From positions 1 through 33,388 of the forward strand of contig JAEWFT010000028.1 of assembly GCA_023388715.1 (NCBI GenBank): a stretch of 33,388 bases of DNA. Reading direction: 5' to 3'. This stretch comes from Pseudomonadota bacterium (GTDB lineage: Bacteria > Pseudomonadota > Gammaproteobacteria > Xanthomonadales > Xanthomonadaceae). This document shows positions 1 through 7,429 of the stretch, piece by piece. The position numbers and the translations under genes were made by a program. Numbering within the stretch: position 1 is the first letter of the stretch; each line of letters opens with the position of its first letter. A model generated the notes under the pieces. It did no database searches and was not told where the DNA came from. It saw nothing but the letters and a program-made list of their open reading frames with translations.

Positions 1-345
1 CGCTCTGCTTCCAGGCGATCTGCTTCTAGGAGATCTGCTTCGAGGCGTTCTGCTTCGAGGCGTTCTGCTTCGAGGCGCCCCGCTTCGAGACGCTCGGCTT
101 CAAGGCGCTCTGCTTCCAGGCGCTCCGCTTCGAGACTCTCGGCTTCAAGACGCTCGGCTTCAAGACGCTCCGCTTCCAGGCGCTCCGCTTCCAGCCGGTC
201 CTCTTCGAGACGTTCTGCTTCCAGGCGCTCCGCTTCGAGGCGCTCTGCTTCAAGGCGCTCTGCTTCAAGGCGCTCCGCTTCGAGGCGTTCGGCTTCGAGG
301 CGCTCGGCTTCGAGGCGTTCGGCTTCCAGGCGCTCGGCCTCTTCC
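1..345 (-). repeat. 15-bp coding tandem repeat (ERLEA pentapeptide) in chpA
   Basis: Twenty-two consecutive 15-bp units plus a diverged 23rd fill this stretch and continue past the left edge. On the minus strand each reads Glu-Arg-Leu-Glu-Ala in the chpA frame. Units differ mostly at third codon positions (for example GAG/GAA, GCA/GCC/GCG, CTG/CTC/CTT). A few residues change: E to D at units 16-30 and 31-45, R to L at the junction of those two units, E to G at 76-90, R to S at 136-150, and A to E with E to D at 196-210. The alternating acidic/basic pattern with Leu every five residues fits a long charged alpha-helix. The total copy number is unknown because the window ends inside it. Confidence 0.97.
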
Positions 346-2639
346 GCCGTATCGTCCTCGGATCCCATGGGGATGAACGGCATGCCTGCCTCGGGCAGGG
401 TGTCCCGCAGGCTCGCCATGCGCTCCACCAGCGATGCATGCAACGGAACCCGGGCCGGCGAGGCCTGCTGCAGGGCGTTGATCGAGGCGCGCACCGCATC
501 GACCACCTCGGACAGCAGCCCGATGCCGGCGACATCCGCGGGCTGGCCGGCGGCCAGCAGGCGCTTGACGTAGCCCTCGGCCGGCGCGGTGAAGGCGGTG
601 ACCGGCACCACCTCGGTCATCGCGAAGGCGCCGTTGAGGGTATGGATCGCGCGCATCAGGCCTTCGTTGGCGTGGCTGTCGCCGCCGCGCGCCTGCTGCA
701 GCCAGGCGTCAACGGTGTCGAGATGGCCCACCACCTCGGTGCCGAGGATTTCCAGCAGGACCGCGTCGACCTCGACGGTCGCCGCATCGGTATCCGAGGC
801 CTCCACGGAGACGGCCGGCCCTGATGCAACGGGCGCCACGGCGGCGAGGGACACGTCCTCGCCCGCCGCCAGCCGGTCGGCCACCGCCTCCATCGTCGCC
901 AGGTCCACCTCGACGGATTCCCCGCGCAGCGCCGCATGCAGCTGCGGCAGCACCGCATGCGCACGGGCGACGAAATCGAAGACCTCGGGGCTGGCCGGAC
1001 GGCTTCCATCCAGCACGCGGTTGAGCATGTTCTCGACGTGCCAGCTGAACTCGCCCAGCACCTGCGCGCCGACCAGTCGACCGCTTCCCTTGAGCGTGTG
1101 GAACACCCGGCGGATCGACTTCAGGTGTTCGCCGTCCTCGGGCGCCAGCCGCCATTGCGGCAGCAGCGCATCGAGGTTGGCGATCTCCTCTTCGAATTCC
1201 TCGAGGAAGATCTCCCGGATTTCATCGTCGATCTCGTTGCTGGCGCGATCAAAGCCGGCATTGCGCAGCGGGGCGGAAGCCTCCATCGCGACGCTCGGGA
1301 CGGGCACCGGCGGGGACGCGACGTCCTCCACTGCAACCGGGGCCGCCGCTTCGGGAGCGGCCAGCTCCGCGAACTCCTCCGGGCGCTCGTCGTGCAGGGG
1401 CCAGCAGGCGATCTGTTCCAGGCTGTGCCGGGTTTTTTCCAGCATGTCCTGGCGGATGCCCAGCGGATCCTGCAGGGACTCGAGGTAGAACTCCATCCCG
1501 GCCAGCGCGTCGGCCAGGTGATCCAGCGCGCGCCCCCCCGGGACCTGTCGACCGATCACCAGCTCGTTGTGGCTGTAGCGCCGCAGGGCTTCGAGGTAGC
1601 CCGCGGGCTCGGGCAGTTCGAGGATGCGCATGGCGCCGGCGACTTCGCCCAGCAGGCGTGGCACCGCGTCCAGTGCCGCGTGGTCCCAGTCGGTCTCGAC
1701 GAAGGCGACGAAGGCGCCGCGCACCTCCTCGAAGTTCGCCGCCGCTTCCCGTGCCAGCGCGCCCATCACCTTGCGCGATTCCTGCGCCACCGGGTCGTCG
1801 GCGGTGGCGTCCTGCGCCTGGCCGTGCCCCAGCCGCGAGACCTGGTCGTCGAGCGAATGATCGATGGTGAGCAGCGCGCTGGCGACGTCGAGCAGGTCGC
1901 CCGGTTGCGGCGCGCGCTCGCCGCTGGCAATGCCGTGGACGATCCGGCGCTGCGCGTGGATCACGTTGCGCGCGCCGTCCAGCCCGATCATCCCGAGGGT
2001 TTCGGCGATGCGATCCAGCGCTTCCGCCTGCGGCTGCAGGTCGCCCACGTCGGTGCGTCCCCCGCGCAGGTGCAGGTCCAGTGCATCCTTGACCCGCAGC
2101 AGGTCCTCCTTCAGCGCCGCGGCCACGGTGTCGAGCAGCGCGCGATTGCGCCCGGCCAGGCTGCCGCGCGCGTGCTCGAGCTCGGCGTCGGTGGGCGCCT
2201 CCAGCAATTGCGGCAACGCATCCTGCGCGAGCGCGTCGACCCCGCGCGCATCGCGCAGGTCGTTGATCAGCGGCAACAGCACGATCGGGATGTCGCGGTG
2301 ACCGCCCTGCAGCCGCTCGAGGTAATCCGGCAACTGCACGATGCCCCGCATCAGGGCCGCCAGCGCCTCTTCGCGCACCGGGATCGCACCGGTGTGCAGC
2401 GCGACCGAAAGTCGCTCCATCTCGCTGGCCACCATCTCCGGCGCCTTCAGCTCCAGCATCCGCAGGGTGCCCGCGACCTGATGCAGGTGCTCGCTGCACG
2501 CCTGCAACGCCGCGACCTCACCGGGCGCCTCGGCGAAGGCCTCGATCGCGATCCGCGCCTGGCGCAGGGTCTCGTCGATCTCCGGCTTCACCCAGCCCAG
2601 CGCGGTGTGGTCGATGGCGTCCTGCAGCGCCGTGCTCAT
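1..2639 (-). CDS. chpA: ChpA/PilL-type hybrid chemotaxis histidine kinase, N-terminal part (truncated by window edge)
   Basis: This is the CheA-like kinase of the type IV pilus chemosensory (Pil-Chp) system, which phosphorylates PilG and PilH. Only the first 879 or so residues are visible. ATG at 2639 is preceded by GGAG seven bases upstream. Several Hpt-like helical bundles can be seen: a first at about residues 20-110 with His53 in an HQVAGT context, a second near 310-380 that seems to lack the His, a canonical HTLKGSG with His514, and HTLNGA with His666. Alanine/proline-rich linkers separate them. From about residue 765 the chain becomes the ERLEA repeat. The dimerisation, ATPase, CheW-like and receiver domains expected in this family would lie beyond the left edge. 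It is the last visible gene of the pilG-H-I-J-chpA operon, 77 bp after pilJ. Confidence 0.93.
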   Translation of the reverse strand, partial: MSTALQDAIDHTALGWVKPEIDETLRQARIAIEAFAEAPGEVAALQACSEHLHQVAGTLRMLELKAPEMVASEMERLSVALHTGAIPVREEALAALMRGIVQLPDYLERLQGGHRDIPIVLLPLINDLRDARGVDALAQDALPQLLEAPTDAELEHARGSLAGRNRALLDTVAAALKEDLLRVKDALDLHLRGGRTDVGDLQPQAEALDRIAETLGMIGLDGARNVIHAQRRIVHGIASGERAPQPGDLLDVASALLTIDHSLDDQVSRLGHGQAQDATADDPVAQESRKVMGALAREAAANFEEVRGAFVAFVETDWDHAALDAVPRLLGEVAGAMRILELPEPAGYLEALRRYSHNELVIGRQVPGGRALDHLADALAGMEFYLESLQDPLGIRQDMLEKTRHSLEQIACWPLHDERPEEFAELAAPEAAAPVAVEDVASPPVPVPSVAMEASAPLRNAGFDRASNEIDDEIREIFLEEFEEEIANLDALLPQWRLAPEDGEHLKSIRRVFHTLKGSGRLVGAQVLGEFSWHVENMLNRVLDGSRPASPEVFDFVARAHAVLPQLHAALRGESVEVDLATMEAVADRLAAGEDVSLAAVAPVASGPAVSVEASDTDAATVEVDAVLLEILGTEVVGHLDTVDAWLQQARGGDSHANEGLMRAIHTLNGAFAMTEVVPVTAFTAPAEGYVKRLLAAGQPADVAGIGLLSEVVDAVRASINALQQASPARVPLHASLVERMASLRDTLPEAGMPFIPMGSEDDTAEEAERLEAERLEAERLEAERLEAERLEAERLEAERLEAERLEAERLEEDRLEAERLEAERLEAERLEAESLEAERLEAERLEAERLEAGRLEAERLEAERLEADLLEADRLEAE

Positions 2640-2716
2640 GCGGGCGCTCCGGCGGAGTCCCTCGATGCGGGACGGGAAGGGCAGCTGCTGTTCATCGCGC
2701 TCTCTTGCCCGCCGGG

Positions 2717-4732
2717 TCAGGCAGGCAGCTTGAAGTCGGCGACGGAGCGACGCAGGTCAGCCGCGAGCTGCGCCAGGTTTCCGATCGACTCCGCGGTCTG
2801 GCTCGCGCCCTGCGAGGTCTGCGCGGTGATCGACTGGATGGTGTTCATCGCCTCGGTGATGTTGGAGGCCGCGTTCGACTGCTCCTGGGCCGCCACCGAG
2901 ATGCCTTCAATCAGGCCCGACAGGTCGGACGACACCTTTTCGATCTCGCCCAGCGCGGTACCCGCGTCCTCGGCCAGGCGCGCACCCGCGACCACTTCCG
3001 AGGTCGTCTGCTCCATCGAGCTGACCGCTTCGTTGGTATCGGCCTGAATGGTCTGCACCAGCGACTCGATGCGCTTGGTCGCGCTCGAGCTGCGTTCTGC
3101 GAGGCGTTGCACTTCGTCGGCCACCACCGCGAACCCGCGGCCGGCTTCACCGGCCGAGGCCGCCTGGATCGCCGCGTTCAGCGCCAGGATGTTGGTCTGC
3201 TCGGAGATGTCGTTGATCAGTTCCACGATCGAGCCGATTTCCTGCGAGCTCTCGCCGAGTCGCTTGATGCGCTTGGAGGTCTCCTGGATCTGGTCTCGGA
3301 TGCTGTCCATGCCGGCGATCGTCTGCCGCACCACGCCGGCGCCGTTGGTCGCGATCTGCACCGAGCGGCGCGCCACTTCCGCCGAGTCGGCGGAGTTGCG
3401 CGACACCTGGTTAATGCTGGTCGCGATCTCGTTGATGCGGTCGGTGGCGGAGTTGATTTCCTGCGCCTGGTGTTCGGCGGCGTCGGCCAGGTGCATGGCG
3501 GTGGCCTGCGTTTCCTGCGCGCTGGCCGCGACCTGCACCGAGGTGTCGTTGATGGTCGCCACCAGCGTGCGCAGCTGTTCCACCGCGAAGTTGATCGAGT
3601 CCGCGATCGCGCCGGTCATGTCCTCGGTCACGGTCGCCTTCACGGTGAGGTCGCCTTCCGCGAGCGAGCCCATTTCGTCCAGCAGGCGCATGATCGCCTC
3701 CTGGTTGCGGTCGTTGAGTTCCTTGGTGGTCTGGTAGCGCACCCGCTGCGCGCGACCCAGGGCCCAGAGCAGGCCGACGATCGAGATCGCCAGCAACAGG
3801 CCGGACAGGATGCTGACCCAGGCGCCACCGATGATGCTGGTGTCCTTGACCGAGCCGAACTGGGTGAAGGCGGCGAACAGGCCCTGGCTGTCGTCCAGCA
3901 GCTTGTCGGAGCCCGCGGCCAGCGCCGTGGCCGACGCCTGCGCGCCGATCAGCCGGCGGGAATCGCCGACGATCGCGTCCAGGTCCTTCTTCATGCCTTC
4001 CCACAACGCGTTGGCCTGGTTGAGCGGACCCACCGCGCCGGCCGCGGTCACCCGCGCGATGTCGCCGCCGCCGTTGCGCAATGCGGTCATCGAGCGATCG
4101 AACACCGCCGCGTCGCGGCCCAGCGCATCGGCCGCCACCTGCGCGCCTTCGCCGCCGCTGCGCAGCTCGGCGATGCGCTGCGCCATGCGCGAGATCGTGG
4201 TGACCTGCTGCAGCGCCGTGAATACCTGGCCCGAGCTGGCGCCGCCGGACGCCAGTCCGCGCACCACCTCGTTCAGCTGTGCCTGCAGCTGCGGCACCTT
4301 GCTGGTGAAGCTGTCGGCGCGACCGGCCAGCGCGAGCACCGCCTGCTGCGACGCCAGCACTTCATCGGCGCGCTTGGCCAGCGGGTTCCAGGTCGCGCTG
4401 ACGGTAGCGATCGGGCCGGACACGCCGGGCTGGTCGCCAAACCGCTCGTTGAGCGACTTGATGTCGGCGTCCACCTGGTCCTTGGTTTCCTTGAACGCCT
4501 CGAACGCCTGCGCGTTGCCATCCAGCGCATCGCGCCCCTGGTTGGCGAGGCGCTGGGAGTTCAGCTGCAGGCGCGCCGCCGATTCGCCGGCGCCGCCCAG
4601 CCGCGAGGCCTTGGTCAGCATGTACGCCGTGTTGGCGCCCACCACCAGCAGCGAGCCGAGCAGCAGCCAGATCCAGAAGTTGGTACTGAGATTGCGGCCC
4701 TTGCCTGCGACGGAATCCATCATCGTGCTCAT
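2717..4732 (-). CDS. pilJ: PilJ, methyl-accepting chemotaxis protein of twitching motility
   Basis: 671 residues: inner-membrane chemoreceptor of the Pil-Chp array, coupling through PilI to ChpA. TM1 is at about 17-39 and TM2 at about 301-325. The roughly 260-residue periplasmic region between them is mostly helical and matches the PilJ-type sensor layout. A HAMP-like linker follows (about 326-395), then the signalling coiled coil. The conserved hairpin tip starts at EQTNILALNAAIQAASAGEA (511-530) and continues to about 549. No NWETF-like CheR/CheB docking pentapeptide is present; the protein ends DFKLPA. The ATG at 4732 has GAGG seven bases upstream; two more Met codons at positions 4 and 5 are alternatives. 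It sits between pilI and chpA in the operon. Confidence 0.97.
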   Translation of the reverse strand: MSTMMDSVAGKGRNLSTNFWIWLLLGSLLVVGANTAYMLTKASRLGGAGESAARLQLNSQRLANQGRDALDGNAQAFEAFKETKDQVDADIKSLNERFGDQPGVSGPIATVSATWNPLAKRADEVLASQQAVLALAGRADSFTSKVPQLQAQLNEVVRGLASGGASSGQVFTALQQVTTISRMAQRIAELRSGGEGAQVAADALGRDAAVFDRSMTALRNGGGDIARVTAAGAVGPLNQANALWEGMKKDLDAIVGDSRRLIGAQASATALAAGSDKLLDDSQGLFAAFTQFGSVKDTSIIGGAWVSILSGLLLAISIVGLLWALGRAQRVRYQTTKELNDRNQEAIMRLLDEMGSLAEGDLTVKATVTEDMTGAIADSINFAVEQLRTLVATINDTSVQVAASAQETQATAMHLADAAEHQAQEINSATDRINEIATSINQVSRNSADSAEVARRSVQIATNGAGVVRQTIAGMDSIRDQIQETSKRIKRLGESSQEIGSIVELINDISEQTNILALNAAIQAASAGEAGRGFAVVADEVQRLAERSSSATKRIESLVQTIQADTNEAVSSMEQTTSEVVAGARLAEDAGTALGEIEKVSSDLSGLIEGISVAAQEQSNAASNITEAMNTIQSITAQTSQGASQTAESIGNLAQLAADLRRSVADFKLPA

Positions 4733-4765
4733 CTTGCGACCTCGGCTTGCTTGGGTGTCCGCCCG

Positions 4766-5524
4766 TCAGGCGGCGGCTTGGCGGAATTCGGGAGTACGGG
4801 CGAGGCGATCGAGGCTGAACACGCCCCAGTCCTGCTCGTTCATGCGGTAGGCGCGCTCGATGAAGTGCGCGTAGCGCCCTTCGGACAGCGTGGCGGCATC
4901 AATGGACTGGCCGTCGATGAAGCTGCGCTGCCCGTACAACTCGTCGATGGTGACGGCGACATCGCCGCCGGGCTGGCGCACCACCAGCACGCGCTGGCCC
5001 TCGTGCAGCACGGTGCGTTCGCCCTGCAGGAACTGCTTGAGGTCGACCACCGGCAGCAGCGTGCCGCGCACGTTGGCCACGCCCAGCATCCACGGCAACG
5101 CGCCGGGCACGTGGGTCAGCGCGGGCATCGGCAGGATCTCGACCACTTCGTCGAAGCCGGAAGCCAGCCGGTGGGTGCCCACACGGAAGGCCACGCCACG
5201 CCATAACCCGGGCGCGTCCAGCTGCTCGGGGAGGCCGGCCACGTGGGCCAGGCTGCGCTGCTCGTAGTCGGCCAGCACCAGGAACGGCGAGCGGCGCTCA
5301 CCCCGCTTGCGGGCACGGGTTGCGGGCGGTGCAGCGGCCCGGTCCGCGAGCGCGACGGGCTCGTGCGCCGGCGCGGCTTCAGCCTGGGGACTTTCGTGCG
5401 CCGACGTGGCATCGACCGCCTCGACGACCTCCGCCGCCGGCATGGCCCCGGCGTGCGAAGCAGCGGCCGGCGAACTCGGCGCCTGGGCTTTGTCCTTGTG
5501 CTTGTGCTTGCCGCGCCGGGCCAC
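4766..5524 (-). CDS. pilI: PilI, CheW-like adaptor with an N-terminal extension
   Basis: CheW-family scaffold that should link the PilJ receptor to the ChpA kinase. The CheW-like domain covers about residues 78-250, beginning SPFLVLADYEQRSLAH and including GVANVRGTLLPVVDLKQFL. Known PilI proteins are about 180 residues. Here about 75 extra residues precede the domain: a basic KHKHKDK patch, then an Ala/Pro/Glu-rich stretch likely to be disordered. The start chosen is GTG at 5524, two bases from the pilH stop, with only a weak GGGG upstream. An internal ATG (residue 28) is the main alternative; there is no start codon immediately before the CheW domain, so some extension appears real. Confidence 0.9.
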   Translation of the reverse strand: MARRGKHKHKDKAQAPSSPAAASHAGAMPAAEVVEAVDATSAHESPQAEAAPAHEPVALADRAAAPPATRARKRGERRSPFLVLADYEQRSLAHVAGLPEQLDAPGLWRGVAFRVGTHRLASGFDEVVEILPMPALTHVPGALPWMLGVANVRGTLLPVVDLKQFLQGERTVLHEGQRVLVVRQPGGDVAVTIDELYGQRSFIDGQSIDAATLSEGRYAHFIERAYRMNEQDWGVFSLDRLARTPEFRQAAA

Positions 5525-5526
5525 CG

Positions 5527-5892
5527 TCAGGCCCCGATCAGCGCGTTGATGCGTTCGATGAGCTCGGCTTCGCGCGGCGGCTTGACAATGTAGTCCTTGG
5601 CCCCCTGCCGCATGCCCCAGACGCGGTCGGTGTCCAGCCCCTTGGTGCTGACGATCAGCACCGGGATATGGCTGGTCGCGGCGTCGCGGGTGAGTGCGCG
5701 GGTCGCCTGGAAACCGTTCATGCCCGGCAGCACGACGTCCATCAGCACCAGGTCGGGCAGGTCGCGCTTGCAGCTGGCGATCCCGTCCTCGGCGCTGCCC
5801 GAGGTGGTCACCTGGTGGCCGTTGCGTTCCAGCAGCTGGGTGAGGACCGCCGCTTCGGTCGGCGAGTCTTCGATGACGAGAATGCGAGCCAT
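5527..5892 (-). CDS. pilH: PilH, CheY-like response regulator
   Basis: Single receiver domain of 121 residues with no output domain, typical of a CheY-like regulator. Acidic pocket residues Glu8 and Asp9, the phospho-acceptor Asp52 in LMDVVLPGMNG, Ser82/Thr83 and Lys104 in VKPP are all present. In the Pil-Chp pathway PilH is thought to act on pilus retraction or as a phosphate sink for ChpA; which role applies here cannot be read from sequence. It lies 18 bp after pilG and 2 bp before pilI, so translation is probably coupled. Confidence 0.96.
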   Translation of the reverse strand: MARILVIEDSPTEAAVLTQLLERNGHQVTTSGSAEDGIASCKRDLPDLVLMDVVLPGMNGFQATRALTRDAATSHIPVLIVSTKGLDTDRVWGMRQGAKDYIVKPPREAELIERINALIGA

Positions 5893-5910
5893 GGTTGCCT
5901 TACCCCCCGG

Positions 5911-6309
5911 TCAGGCGTTGACGTGAGTCCGAATCGAGCCAAGCAGTTCTTCCCTCGTGAACGGCTTGGTCAGGTATTGCTCCGAACCAACGATACGGCC
6001 ACGCGCCTTGTCGAACAAACCATCCTTCGACGAAAGCATGATGACCGGCACATTCCTGAAGGTCCGGTTGTTCTTGATCAGCGCGCAGGTCTGATAGCCG
6101 TCGAGCCGCGGCATCATGATGTCCACGAAGATGATCTGCGGGTTGTGGTCGGCGATCTTGGCCAGTGCCTCGAAGCCGTCCGTCGCCGTCACCACGTCGC
6201 ATCCCTCGCGCGCCAGCAGGGTTTCCGCCGTGCGCCGGATGGTCTTCGAGTCGTCGATGACCATCACTCTCAAGCCGTCCAGGCTGGAGTCCGAACCGTC
6301 CCGCGCCAT
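5911..6309 (-). CDS. pilG: PilG, CheY-like response regulator
   Basis: Single receiver domain of 132 residues, very close to the PilG family over IDDSKTIRRTAETLL, IIFVDIMMPRLDGYQTCALI and SSKDGLFDKA. Asp19/Asp20 form the acidic pocket, Asp63 is the phospho-acceptor, Ser93/Ser94 and Lys115 complete the active site. PilG is phosphorylated by ChpA and promotes pilus extension; in Pseudomonas and Xanthomonas it also feeds into cAMP or c-di-GMP signalling. The ATG at 6309 is preceded by AAGGGG at good spacing. It is the first gene of the operon, downstream of a recognisable promoter. Confidence 0.97.
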   Translation of the reverse strand: MARDGSDSSLDGLRVMVIDDSKTIRRTAETLLAREGCDVVTATDGFEALAKIADHNPQIIFVDIMMPRLDGYQTCALIKNNRTFRNVPVIMLSSKDGLFDKARGRIVGSEQYLTKPFTREELLGSIRTHVNA

Positions 6310-6360
6310 GTATTCCCCTTGACCGTCTGCATCCCCCGCGTCTGCGCGCGGTGCGGACTG

Positions 6361-6391
6361 TCTATATCCCAGCCTGCACGCACGCTGTCAA
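6361..6391 (-). promoter_or_regulatory. Probable sigma-70 promoter of the pilG operon
   Basis: On the minus strand a perfect TTGACA (6391-6386) is followed, after 19 bp, by TATAGA (6366-6361). The spacer is two bases longer than ideal. Transcription would start near 6354, giving a leader of about 45 nt to the pilG ATG. It is the only good -35/-10 pair in the 157-bp divergent gap with gshB. Confidence 0.5.
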
Positions 6392-6434
6392 GCGCCGTCG
6401 CGATCATTCCGCCGGGCGCTTGCGCAGCGCCTGC

Positions 6435-6440
6435 TACCAT
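6435..6440 (+). promoter_or_regulatory. Possible -10 element of gshB
   Basis: TACCAT followed by CGCCG fits the TANNNT-plus-GC pattern seen before several genes in this window. No convincing -35 lies 16-18 bp upstream. A start near 6447 would leave a leader of about 20 nt. Confidence 0.3.
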
Positions 6441-6466
6441 CGCCGCAACCCATTCCGGACCCCGCG

Positions 6467-7429
6467 ATGCCCGCGCGCAACACGCTTGACGTGGTGGTGG
6501 TGATGGACCCCATCGAGGCCATCAGGACCGCCAAGGATTCGACCTTTGCCATGCTGCTGGAAGCCCAGCGGCGCGGTCATCGGCTGCTGTACGTGCGCCC
6601 CGGGGGCCTGGCCGTGCGCGATGGAACCGCGTACGCGGCGTGCACGCCGCTCACCGTGCACGACACCCAGGGCAGCCATTTCGCGTTGGGCGATTGGAGC
6701 ACGCTGGAATTCGGGTCCGGGCAGGTGGTGCTGATGCGCACCGACCCGCCGGTGGACGCCAACTACCTGCACGACACCCAGGTGCTGGCGATGGCCCAAC
6801 GCCAGGGCGCGCTGGTGGTCAACGATCCGCAGGGCTTGCGCGACTTCAACGAGAAGCTGGCCGCGCTGCTGTTCCCGCAATGCTGCCCGCCCACTCTGGT
6901 CAGCCGCGATGCCGCTGCACTCAAGGACTTCGTGGTCGGGCACGGCGAAGCGGTGCTCAAGCCCCTGGATGGCATGGGCGGCCGTTCGATCTTCCGTGCG
7001 CGCGCTGGCGAAGCCAACGTCAACGTGATCCTCGAGACGCTGACGCAGGGCGGACTTTCGCTGGCGATGGCGCAGCGCTACCTCCCGGAAATCCGCGATG
7101 GCGACAAGCGCATCCTGTTGGTCGACGGCGAGCCCGTGGACTATTGCCTGGCACGCATTCCGCAGGGCGACGAGTTCCGCGGCAACCTCGCCGCCGGTGG
7201 CCGTGGCGAAGGCCGCCCGCTCAGCGAGCGCGACCGCTGGATCGCCGCCCAGGTCGGGCCCGAGATGAAGCGCCGCGGCATGCTGTTCGTCGGCCTCGAC
7301 GTGATCGGCGATTACCTCACCGAGGTCAACGTGACCAGTCCCACCTGCATCCGCGAGCTGGACGCGCAGTACGGGCTCAACATCGCCGGCGCGCTGTTCG
7401 ACCGCATCGAGGCGCTGCTGGCGCAGTGA
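6467..7429 (+). CDS. gshB: Glutathione synthetase
   Basis: ATP-grasp ligase of 320 residues, the usual length, joining gamma-glutamylcysteine to glycine in the cytoplasm. Family signatures are the N-terminal MDPIEAIRTAKDSTFAMLLE, the MRTDPPVDANY segment, KPLDGMGGRSIFR in the ATP-grasp fold, and NVTSPTCIREL near the C terminus, which binds metal and substrate. The ATG at 6467 gives the expected N terminus; the Shine-Dalgarno is weak (CGGA). Its stop codon overlaps the start of the TonB-family gene (TGATG at 7427-7431). The same neighbourhood next to pilG is, from memory, typical of xanthomonads. Confidence 0.97.
   Translation: MPARNTLDVVVVMDPIEAIRTAKDSTFAMLLEAQRRGHRLLYVRPGGLAVRDGTAYAACTPLTVHDTQGSHFALGDWSTLEFGSGQVVLMRTDPPVDANYLHDTQVLAMAQRQGALVVNDPQGLRDFNEKLAALLFPQCCPPTLVSRDAAALKDFVVGHGEAVLKPLDGMGGRSIFRARAGEANVNVILETLTQGGLSLAMAQRYLPEIRDGDKRILLVDGEPVDYCLARIPQGDEFRGNLAAGGRGEGRPLSERDRWIAAQVGPEMKRRGMLFVGLDVIGDYLTEVNVTSPTCIRELDAQYGLNIAGALFDRIEALLAQ

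Noticed and set aside
1..345. The 15-bp repeat as a CRISPR array or intergenic minisatellite
   Set aside because: Units are contiguous with no spacers, keep the chpA reading frame and encode a regular peptide.
26..535. Minus-strand frame rich in Lys, Ser, Asn and Ala across the repeat
   Set aside because: It is an out-of-frame reading of the same repeat; the ERLEA frame is continuous with the Hpt domains of ChpA.
936..3047. Long plus-strand open frame opposite chpA/pilJ
   Set aside because: Antisense shadow in GC-rich DNA; its translation is low-complexity Arg/Gln/His-rich and matches nothing, while the minus strand encodes recognisable ChpA and PilJ. The same applies to 2705-5206.
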